Of a stretch of DNA of 57,766 nucleotides, positions 17,919-24,522 are shown in pieces (the stretch's first letter is position 1; each line of letters opens with the position of its first letter). A program made the position numbers and the translations under genes. The notes under the pieces were generated by a model. The model saw only the letters and a program-made list of their open reading frames with translations. It searched no databases and was not told the origin of the DNA. This DNA is from Gemmatimonadota bacterium (GTDB lineage Bacteria > Gemmatimonadota > Gemmatimonadetes > Longimicrobiales > Gaopeijiaceae): positions 1 through 57,766 of the forward strand of contig PWWP01000188.1 of NCBI GenBank assembly GCA_003562075.1, in the 5' to 3' direction.

Positions 17919-19169
17919 ATGGCCGTGCCCGAGGGCAACGACATCCCCCCCAAAGCTGAGATGAAGTCCTTGTTTGCCCCGGTTCAGATCCCCCGTCTAC
18001 CTTGCTTCCAGTTGGTTGCCATCCCTGAATCGAGTGTGCCCATGCGTCGCTACCCAGCCTTCGATCCGCCGGAATACCTGGAGTGGAGCCCCGATGCCGA
18101 GGTTCTGGAGGAATACCAGCAGCGACTGGATCGTGATCCTCCCCGGCAGGCGATCATAGCCAAGCTGGACCGGGGAGCGCTGGAGGAGATCTATGTGGAT
18201 CTCGTCCGGACCCGCCTTCTGGATATCGGGCTGAAGCGTTGGGTCCGACAGGGAGTCATCTCGAAGGCCTGGCTGGGAACTGGAGAGGAGGCCGTGACCG
18301 TAGGGAGCGTCTCGGCCCTCGACCGATCCACCGACCTGGTCTGTCCCATGATCCGAAATGCCGGCGCCTGCCACATGATGGGGATGTCCCTGGCCGACCT
18401 CTTCCGAGGCTACCTGGCCACACCCGACAGTCCCACCGGTGGCCGGGACCTCCACGTGGGCCAACTGGAGTCTGGCGTCCTGCAGCCCATCAGTCACATG
18501 GGCACCAACGTCCCCGTCATGGCCGGAGTGGCGCTGGCCTTCCGGATCCGGGGCGAGAAGCGCGTTTCTCTCACCTGGATCGGCGACGGTGCCACGAAGA
18601 GCGGAGAATGCCACGAGGGCCTCAATCTGGCTGCGACCCTCGATCTCCCGGTGGTGTTTGTTCTTCAGGACAACCAGGTAGCACTGGGCACCCCATCCCG
18701 GCTCCATGGTGCAGGAGATCTGGGCCGCTGGGGTGAGATGTACGGTATCCCTACCTGGCACGCAGACGGGAACCACGTTCTGGATGTTCTCGCCGCCACA
18801 ACCCTTGCCGCGAGGCAGGCCCGAGAAGGAAGGGGCCCGACCATGGTGATCGCCCGAACTTTCCGCATGGGTGGTCATGCCACCCACGATGAGCGAGAAG
18901 CGCGTCAAACCTTCCCTGCCCAGCTCTTTGAGGAGTGGGGAAAACGGGACCCGGTCGGACTCTTCGAGGAATGGCTGACCCGGACGGGCATACCTCGCCG
19001 GCGACTGGAGGAGCTGGAAGAGGAGGTTCGAAAGGCCATGGACGAGGCTGCGGAGGAAGCGAAGGCTTCCCTGGAGCTTCCTGTGGACCCTGATCAGGCC
19101 CTCTACCCGGGCATTTCGGACGGTGACGTCATGTCGCCGATTCGTCAGCGTCCAGTCCAAATTAGTTGA
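17919..19169 (+). CDS. Thiamine-diphosphate-dependent 2-oxoacid dehydrogenase E1 alpha subunit (orphan)
   Basis: Decarboxylating subunit (up to 416 aa) of a pyruvate or branched-chain 2-oxoacid dehydrogenase. The ThDP-binding motif runs from GDGATKSGECHEG (222) to QDN (Asn252). GGRDLHVG (174-181), the HMGTNVPVMAGVALA segment and RMGGHATHDE are typical of E1 alpha, closest in style to branched-chain or acetoin types. No E1 beta, E2 or E3 gene is adjacent. The first 41 residues look unconserved; ATG 18042 (MRRYPAFDPPEYLEW) is a likelier start than 17919 or 17961. The stop codon lies inside a 19-bp palindrome. Confidence 0.88.
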   Translation: MAVPEGNDIPPKAEMKSLFAPVQIPRLPCFQLVAIPESSVPMRRYPAFDPPEYLEWSPDAEVLEEYQQRLDRDPPRQAIIAKLDRGALEEIYVDLVRTRLLDIGLKRWVRQGVISKAWLGTGEEAVTVGSVSALDRSTDLVCPMIRNAGACHMMGMSLADLFRGYLATPDSPTGGRDLHVGQLESGVLQPISHMGTNVPVMAGVALAFRIRGEKRVSLTWIGDGATKSGECHEGLNLAATLDLPVVFVLQDNQVALGTPSRLHGAGDLGRWGEMYGIPTWHADGNHVLDVLAATTLAARQAREGRGPTMVIARTFRMGGHATHDEREARQTFPAQLFEEWGKRDPVGLFEEWLTRTGIPRRRLEELEEEVRKAMDEAAEEAKASLELPVDPDQALYPGISDGDVMSPIRQRPVQIS

Positions 19170-19181
19170 CTTAGTCAACTA
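19163..19181. promoter_or_regulatory. Perfect 19-bp palindrome, probable operator
   Basis: TAGTTGACTTAGTCAACTA is a perfect 9+1+9 inverted repeat that includes the E1-alpha stop codon. Its form and length match operators of dimeric winged-helix repressors such as the MarR family; the repressor is not in the window. The next gene downstream is the ECF sigma factor, whose best promoter starts 82 bases further on. No T-run follows, so it is a poor terminator. Confidence 0.6.
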
Positions 19182-19262
19182 TTATTCACTTCAAGGGCCG
19201 GACTGAGAGCCAAGAAGCCTTTCGGTAAACTGACGTTATATGTTTGGTAGAGCCCTCAGACC

Positions 19263-19291
19263 TTGAAGTTCGAAGCGAATCCCCGTATATT
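19263..19291 (+). promoter_or_regulatory. Sigma-70-type promoter for the ECF sigma gene
   Basis: TTGAAG (19263-19268), a 17-base spacer and TATATT (19286-19291) fit the housekeeping consensus. Predicted transcription start is near 19298, leaving a leader of about 140 bases. Confidence 0.55.
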
Positions 19292-19350
19292 CTCTTCCGT
19301 CAGGAACATTTTCTCGAGATCTCCCCCTCGGGAAGGGATTCCAGGGCTTT

Positions 19351-19385
19351 AGGCGCATCGGTTCCACCCGGCAGCGCCTTTTCTT
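19351..19385 (+). terminator. Possible leader attenuator before the ECF sigma gene
   Basis: AGGCGC (19351-19356) pairs with GCGCCT (19374-19379), followed by TTTTCTT. The stem is only 6 bp with a 17-base loop, so this is a weak candidate for an attenuator inside the leader of the sigma gene. Confidence 0.3.
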
Positions 19386-19435
19386 GTCTCTTCCCGTCGC
19401 CTGAGGCTCAACTCGAACCAGGGATGAGCAGGCAT

Positions 19436-20083
19436 ATGTCCAGGACCACAGAAATAAAGAACATCGAACCCCCCACCGGAACGGAAGTACTCCAGCGCAG
19501 GGCGCTGGCTCAACTCTCGGACGAGCAACTGGTGACCGCCCATCTGGATGGCCGGCCCGGTGCGTTCCAGGAGTTGTTTGATCGGTACCGGGACCGGCTC
19601 GTCCACTTCATCACGCGGAAAACTGGAGATTCGGACCGAGCCCAGGACCTGGTACAGGAGGCGTTCATTCGGGTTACTCGCCACCTCCACAGATTCGACA
19701 CCAGCAAGAAGTTCTCTACCTGGGTCTACACCATCGCATCGAATCTGTCCAAGAACGAGCTGCGGAACCGCTCCAGGAGCCCTCTCGTCCTCTTCCAGAA
19801 GCTCACCAGCAACTGGGACGACGATCATCGTCCGCTCCAATTCGAAGATCTGACGATGCAGCCCGATGACCTCTACCGAAAGCGCTTCCTCCGGCGGCTG
19901 GTGGAAGACACAGTGGAGGAACTTCCGGAGCATCACCGTCTGGTCTTCCGCCTCCGGGAGCTGGAGGGGAAGAGCTACGAGGAGATCGCAGAGATCACGG
20001 GAGTCAACCTGGGAACCGTGAAAAGCCGGCTCCACCGAGCCCGGAACTCATTCGCCCAGCGGATCGAGCACTCCCTCAACTGA
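19436..20083 (+). CDS. ECF-family RNA polymerase sigma factor
   Basis: A 215-residue sigma factor. Region 2 spans about 45-112 (AFQELFDRYRDRL, DLVQEAFIRV, FSTWVYTIASN) and region 4 about 157-207 (LPEHHRLVFRLRELEG, SYEEIAEITGV, GTVKSRLHRAR helix-turn-helix). Regions 1.1 and 3 are absent, which defines group IV. No anti-sigma gene is adjacent, so its control is not obvious; the palindrome and leader hairpin upstream are candidates. ATG 19436 was chosen over ATG 19424 and the ORF start at 19244, which reads poorly. PspA and a small membrane protein follow on the same strand after a terminator. Confidence 0.9.
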   Translation: MSRTTEIKNIEPPTGTEVLQRRALAQLSDEQLVTAHLDGRPGAFQELFDRYRDRLVHFITRKTGDSDRAQDLVQEAFIRVTRHLHRFDTSKKFSTWVYTIASNLSKNELRNRSRSPLVLFQKLTSNWDDDHRPLQFEDLTMQPDDLYRKRFLRRLVEDTVEELPEHHRLVFRLRELEGKSYEEIAEITGVNLGTVKSRLHRARNSFAQRIEHSLN

Positions 20084-20143
20084 GTTCCCTGCACTGAATT
20101 CCTGGGAGCGTCGTGGATCCCGGGTTACCCTGCAGGTAGATTG

Positions 20144-20180
20144 GAACGGCGGATCCTCTCCTGGGTCCGCCGTTCTTCGT
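20144..20180 (+). terminator. Rho-independent-like terminator after the ECF sigma gene
   Basis: AACGGCGGA (20145-20153) pairs perfectly with TCCGCCGTT (20166-20174), followed by a T-rich CTTCGTTCT tail. It separates the sigma gene from pspA. Confidence 0.7.
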
Positions 20181-20210
20181 TCTGAATCCTGAGTCGCCCC
20201 TGAGTCGCCC

Positions 20211-20867
20211 ATGTTCGAAAATCTGCGAGACGCCTTCCGGGAGGCAGTGGAGAACTTCCGGACCGAGCTCAACCGGGACGAGGTTCCTGCCGCCGCCGAC
20301 CGACTGCTGAAAGCCATGGAGTCGGAGGTGGGCCAGGCACGGGCTGAACTCAGGAACTTGAAGGATGAGGCAGCCCAGGTCGAAAAGCGAGCCGCTCGTG
20401 AGGAAGCCGAGGCTCGCACCTGCATCCGACGGGAAGAGATGGCCCGCAGGATCGGCGATGAGGAAACGGTGGAGGTTGCCCGGGATTACGCCCGACGACA
20501 CTTGAAGCTCAAGGAGGTCCTGGATGAGAAGGGGCGAGTTCTGACCCGGGAAATCCAGGTGCGGGAGCGGGAGGTGATGGAGATGGAGGAGCGCCTTCGG
20601 GAGGCTTTGACCCGAAAGGAGTCCCTCATCGCCTCAGCCGGGCGGATGGAAGCGCACCACCGGATCCAGGACGCCGATGATCTCTTCCAGGAAATGGACC
20701 GGATGGCAGATCGGATCCAGGACCTGGAAGCTCGCGTGGCCGCCGCAGGCGAACTGGACGAGATGGAGCTGGGTGACGGACCGCGTGGCTCACCCTCTCC
20801 GGACCCCTCGGAAGCCGAGATCGAGGCCCGCCTGGCTGCACTCAAACGGCAGATGGGAAAGAACTAG
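20211..20867 (+). CDS. pspA: PspA/IM30-family membrane-stress protein
   Basis: A 218-residue, almost entirely coiled-coil protein of the PspA/Vipp1 ESCRT-III-like family, which assembles on the inner membrane to protect against leakage. It opens with the amphipathic segment MFENLRDAFREAVENF and continues as charged heptads to about residue 175; a Pro/Ser/Gly-rich linker precedes a short C-terminal helix, EAEIEARLAALKRQM. That last helix resembles helix 6 of Vipp1. No PspF, PspB or PspC is nearby. The ECF sigma gene upstream is a possible regulator by position only. Confidence 0.82.
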   Translation: MFENLRDAFREAVENFRTELNRDEVPAAADRLLKAMESEVGQARAELRNLKDEAAQVEKRAAREEAEARTCIRREEMARRIGDEETVEVARDYARRHLKLKEVLDEKGRVLTREIQVREREVMEMEERLREALTRKESLIASAGRMEAHHRIQDADDLFQEMDRMADRIQDLEARVAAAGELDEMELGDGPRGSPSPDPSEAEIEARLAALKRQMGKN

Positions 20868-20875
20868 AAGGCTGT

Positions 20876-20945
20876 TGAAGGAGTAGAGGTGCCACCGTTG
20901 GGAACGCCAGGCAGCTCCATCGTAGGCGGCGACCCGGAGGCAGCT
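20876..20945 (+). repeat. Dispersed structured repeat, copy 3 (shorter, divergent)
   Basis: It begins just after the pspA stop and shares GCCACCGTTGGGA (20891-20903, one base different after it) and the 19-base block (20918-20936) with copies 1 and 2. The first hairpin is partly kept (GGTG with CGCC through a G-T pair). The GNRA hairpin and the downstream CCAACG partner are missing; instead AGGCAGCTGCCT (20938-20949) is a perfect palindrome. It lies about 135 bases before the small membrane protein gene. Confidence 0.65.
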
Positions 20946-21080
20946 GCCTGCCCCCCGACCTGAAGGGCGACGGGGAAAAGGGGTGGCCCCATCCCCCTGG
21001 CCGCGGTAGATTTGGCCCGTCAAAAGAGCGGCAGTCCGGTGAATCGACCCGACTGCCACCGCAGCCTGGAGATGGACATC

Positions 21081-21359
21081 ATGGAAAACTGGATTGGGAT
21101 CGCTGTGTGGATCGTCATGGGAGCCCTGGTGGGTCTGGCCATGAAGGTCATCGTGCAACGGCCGGAAGAGCAGCCGGGTCACACCCTCCTCCTGGCGATT
21201 CTGGGGGCCTTCGGGGCCGTCATCGGTGGGATGCTGGGGGTCGGCCTCTTCCATTTCTACGATCCCACCGCCCTCTCCATAGGAGGATTCGGCGGGGCCT
21301 TGGTTCTGGCCACCATCATGTCCTGGACTTACCGCTGGGGAATCCGCACAATGGTCTGA
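21081..21359 (+). CDS. GlsB/YeaQ/YmgE-family small membrane protein
   Basis: A 92-residue inner-membrane protein with three helices (about 4-22, 33-54, 66-85), Gly-rich (GAFGAVIGGMLGVGLF) as in the transglycosylase-associated/GlsB family, often stress-induced. It has no catalytic motif. ATG 21081 has GGAG nine bases upstream; ATG 21072 is the alternative. Its position after pspA fits an envelope-stress role, but this is context only. A strong terminator follows. Confidence 0.75.
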   Translation: MENWIGIAVWIVMGALVGLAMKVIVQRPEEQPGHTLLLAILGAFGAVIGGMLGVGLFHFYDPTALSIGGFGGALVLATIMSWTYRWGIRTMV

Positions 21360-21387
21360 TTCGGGAGTCACACCCCTACGAAGTCGA

Positions 21388-21417
21388 AACGCCTCCCGGT
21401 TCCGGGGGGCGTTTTTC
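21388..21417 (+). terminator. Strong rho-independent terminator
   Basis: AACGCCTCCC pairs with GGGGGGCGTT (ten pairs, one G-T), followed by TTTTTC. It ends the small membrane protein transcript and isolates the dipeptidase gene. Confidence 0.88.
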
Positions 21418-21480
21418 TTGCCCGGACCGCACCCTGCCTTGGCAGGAACCCGTCCTCACCGCACGAGATGGAGCTACCCC

Positions 21481-22860
21481 ATGACCGATCCGATCCGAGT
21501 CGTCCAGAGCGAGATGGAGGAGCTGACTCAGGAGTTGTTCCAGCTCCTTCGAATTCCATCGGTGAGCGCGCATTCCGAGCGTCGGGAGGACACCCGGGCA
21601 GCCGCACAGTGGGTGGCGGATCACCTCCGGTCCTCCGGGTTGGACGCGACGCTGGTTGAGACCTCTGGCCACCCGGTGGTGCTGGGCGAATGGCGAGGCG
21701 CCGGGCCCGAAGCTCCTACACTCCTGATATACGGCCACTACGACGTGCAGCCTGCCGAACCTCTCGAGCTCTGGACCTCACCTCCCTTCGATCCTCAGAT
21801 CCGCGATGGAAGGATCTACGGGCGGGGAACCGCCGACGACAAGGGGCAACTGTACCTTCACCTCAAGGCCCTGGAGATCCTCCTCCGGACAAGAGGGAGC
21901 CTTCCGGTGAACGTAATCGTCCTGGCCGAAGGGGAGGAGGAGATCGGTTCTCCCCACCTCCTGCCCTTCCTCCAGAGCAACCGGGACCGACTCGCCTGCG
22001 ATGCCGTAGTCATCTCCGACTCCCAGATGTTCGCACCGGGCCAGCCCTCCCTCCTCTACTCACTCCGTGGCCTGTCCTATGTGGAGATCCGACTCCGAGG
22101 GGCCCGCTCCGATCTCCACTCCGGGGCCTATGGAGGAGCGGTTCCGAACCCAGCCACGATCCTGAGTCGTCTTCTGGCCACCCTCCATGATGACCAGGGG
22201 CGAATCACCATCCCTGGATTCTACGACGGGGTCCGGGAGTGGGACGCGGCAGCCCGAGAGTCCATCCGCAAGCTTCCCTTCGACGAGGAGGCATTCCGCC
22301 AGCAGGTGGGATCTCCCCGGCTGGAGGGAGAAGCCGGATTCTCTACCCTGGAGAGACTCTGGACTCGCCCAACCTGCGAGGTCAACGGACTCCACTCAGG
22401 ATACACTGGAGAGGGGGCCAAGACTGTCCTCCCGGGAGAGGCCATGGCCAAGGTCAGCTTCCGGCTGGTTCCAGACCAGGATCCGTTGGAGGTGGAAAAG
22501 CTCCTCCGGGCCCACTTGGCCCGTCACACCCCCTCGAGCGTCTCCTTGGACGTCACCTCCCTCCACAGTGGGCCACCCTGGCGGGGAAATCCAGACGGAC
22601 CGTTCTTCCACGCCGCCGAACGGGCGCTGGAACGGACCTTCGGAAAGGAACCGGTCCTGACCGGTGAAGGGGGATCCATCCCCATCGTGGCTGACTTCGA
22701 GCGAGAGCTGAACGCCCCGGCCATCCTCCTGGGCTTCGCCCTCCCCGGAGCCAACATGCATGCCCCCGACGAGTGGTTCCCATATGCCCACCTGGAACTC
22801 GGGATCGCTACGCTGATTCACCTCTTCGAGGAGTTGGAGGAAGAGAACGCCACTGGCTGA
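21481..22860 (+). CDS. M20-family metallopeptidase (dipeptidase)
   Basis: A 459-residue cytoplasmic dipeptidase of the carnosinase/CNDP-like M20 branch. Zinc ligands and catalytic residues are present: GHYDVQP (His and Asp), GRGTADDKG (bridging Asp), AEGEEEIGS (catalytic Glu and zinc Glu), and late MHAPDEW (His). The lid domain (about 195-370) contains DLHSGAYGG with its conserved His and NGLHSGYTGEGAKTV. ATG 21481 is used; the upstream ORF overlaps the terminator. It probably hydrolyses peptides brought in by transporters such as the Opp system, an inference from function rather than from position. Confidence 0.93.
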   Translation: MTDPIRVVQSEMEELTQELFQLLRIPSVSAHSERREDTRAAAQWVADHLRSSGLDATLVETSGHPVVLGEWRGAGPEAPTLLIYGHYDVQPAEPLELWTSPPFDPQIRDGRIYGRGTADDKGQLYLHLKALEILLRTRGSLPVNVIVLAEGEEEIGSPHLLPFLQSNRDRLACDAVVISDSQMFAPGQPSLLYSLRGLSYVEIRLRGARSDLHSGAYGGAVPNPATILSRLLATLHDDQGRITIPGFYDGVREWDAAARESIRKLPFDEEAFRQQVGSPRLEGEAGFSTLERLWTRPTCEVNGLHSGYTGEGAKTVLPGEAMAKVSFRLVPDQDPLEVEKLLRAHLARHTPSSVSLDVTSLHSGPPWRGNPDGPFFHAAERALERTFGKEPVLTGEGGSIPIVADFERELNAPAILLGFALPGANMHAPDEWFPYAHLELGIATLIHLFEELEEENATG

Positions 22861-22938
22861 CAACCTCCCCATGCAGGAGGAACCCCGGTCCCTGACCCCG
22901 GGGAGACTGGCGAGTCCAGTCGGCGGACCGGCGAAGCC

Positions 22939-24438
22939 TCAGTCGGCTGGGCCGGCCATGGCAGCGGCCCGGAGGAGAGCTCGAGCCTTGTTCAGAGTTT
23001 CCTCGTACTCACGAGTCGGATCTGAATCGGCTACGATCCCGGCGCCGGCCTGGACGAAGGCTTGACCCTGGTGGACGACTACCGTCCGAATGGCGATGGC
23101 CGTGTCCATGTTCATCCCACCATATCCCAGGTAGCCTACCGCCCCCGCATAGGGTCCCCGCCGAACCGGCTCCAGCTCCTCGATGATCTCCATGGCCCGG
23201 ATCTTCGGCGCGCCGGACACGGTGCCGGCCGGGAAGCATGCCTGGAGAACATCCATGGCTGAAAGCCCTGGCTGGAGTTCACCTTCCACCTGGGAACAGA
23301 GGTGCATGACGTGGGAGTAGCGCTCCACCACCATGAGCTCCGGGACCTGGACCGTTCCATACTGAGCGACCCGCCCCACATCGTTGCGCCCCAGATCCAC
23401 CAGCATCCGATGTTCGGCCAGCTCCTTCTCATCCGCCAGGAGATCCTGGGCCAGGATCTCATCCTCCGAGGGTGAAGCACCTCGACGCCGAGTCCCGGCG
23501 ATGGGCCGAACGGTGATGGTCCCCTCCTCCACCCGGGTCAGCACCTCAGGCGACGAACCCACCAGGGTCACTCCGTCCATCTCCAGGTAATAGAGGTAGG
23601 GGGAAGGGTTCAGAGAACGAAGGGCTCGATAGAGCTCGAACGAACCGGACTCCAGCTCAACTCCCAGCCGTTGACTCAAGACGACCTGGAAGGCATCTCC
23701 GGCCAGGATGTACTCCTTCACTCGCTCTACCGCCGTCTCGAACTCAGCCTTTTCCATTGTGCTGCCGAGCGGCGGATCATGGCTCGGCTCCTCCCGGAGG
23801 GTGAGAGGGGACGGCCCCTCCCCTTCCCGGAGCGTACCCACCACTCGGCCCAGCCGCTTCCGGGTTTCTTCGTACAAACCACGAAGCTCATCCCGGGACA
23901 TCTCCGGGTCCACCTCAACCGACCGGATGGCCATGGCACGCCCCAGGAGGTTGTCGATGGCCAGAACCACATCGGTGAAAAGGACTTGAGCGATGGGGAG
24001 ATCCAGGTCATCGTCCGCCTGTTCCGGGAGCTTCTCGATGAACCGGACCAGGTCGTAGCCGAAGTATCCCACCGCCCCGCCCCAGAATCTGGGAAGGCCC
24101 GCCACGGCCGCCGGCACGCGCTCTCTCAACCTTCGATCCAGGTCGGCCAGGGGATCTTCCACGTCCAGATCGCGCCACCCCTCCCCCGGATTCCAGAGCT
24201 GAGCCTTCCCATCCTTCAATCTCCACGCCTGAGAAGGCTCACTCCCCAGGAAGGTGTAGCGGGCCCACTTTTCTCCTCCCACCACCGACTCCAGGAGAAA
24301 GGCGAAGGGAGGGCGAGCCAGCTTGTGGAAGGCCGTGACAGCCGTCTCAGTATCGAAGAGGAATTCGGTTCGGACCGGCACCACCCGTGCGGAACCGGCC
24401 AGAGCCACGAACTCGTCGAAAGTCGGAAGTAGATTCAT
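22939..24438 (-). CDS. trpE: Anthranilate synthase component I
   Basis: Chorismate-to-anthranilate enzyme, first step of tryptophan synthesis (499 aa from ATG 24438; a GTG lies two codons earlier). The N-terminal LLES (about 48-51) belongs to the tryptophan-feedback site. The chorismate domain has AGDAFQVVLSQR, PIAGT (Ala, not the Lys of PabB), HRMLVDLGRNDVGRV, HVMHL, SGAPKIRAMEI and the MNMDTAIAIRT strand. No trpG, trpD or other trp gene adjoins it. It lies 85 bases downstream of the Mre11/Rad50-like gene on the same strand. I see no trp leader peptide or attenuator in the 84-base gap. Confidence 0.95.
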   Translation of the reverse strand: MNLLPTFDEFVALAGSARVVPVRTEFLFDTETAVTAFHKLARPPFAFLLESVVGGEKWARYTFLGSEPSQAWRLKDGKAQLWNPGEGWRDLDVEDPLADLDRRLRERVPAAVAGLPRFWGGAVGYFGYDLVRFIEKLPEQADDDLDLPIAQVLFTDVVLAIDNLLGRAMAIRSVEVDPEMSRDELRGLYEETRKRLGRVVGTLREGEGPSPLTLREEPSHDPPLGSTMEKAEFETAVERVKEYILAGDAFQVVLSQRLGVELESGSFELYRALRSLNPSPYLYYLEMDGVTLVGSSPEVLTRVEEGTITVRPIAGTRRRGASPSEDEILAQDLLADEKELAEHRMLVDLGRNDVGRVAQYGTVQVPELMVVERYSHVMHLCSQVEGELQPGLSAMDVLQACFPAGTVSGAPKIRAMEIIEELEPVRRGPYAGAVGYLGYGGMNMDTAIAIRTVVVHQGQAFVQAGAGIVADSDPTREYEETLNKARALLRAAAMAGPAD

Positions 24439-24522
24439 GACCACTCGGGAGACATGATGAGGACCATCCGCAGGGAAGTACTCTGGACCCGCGCCGGAAT
24501 GTCCGGGCAGGCCCCATCGTTG

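Noticed and set aside
19166-19190. TTGACT within the palindrome as a -35 box
   Set aside because: No acceptable -10 lies 16-18 bases downstream; the better promoter is at 19263-19291.
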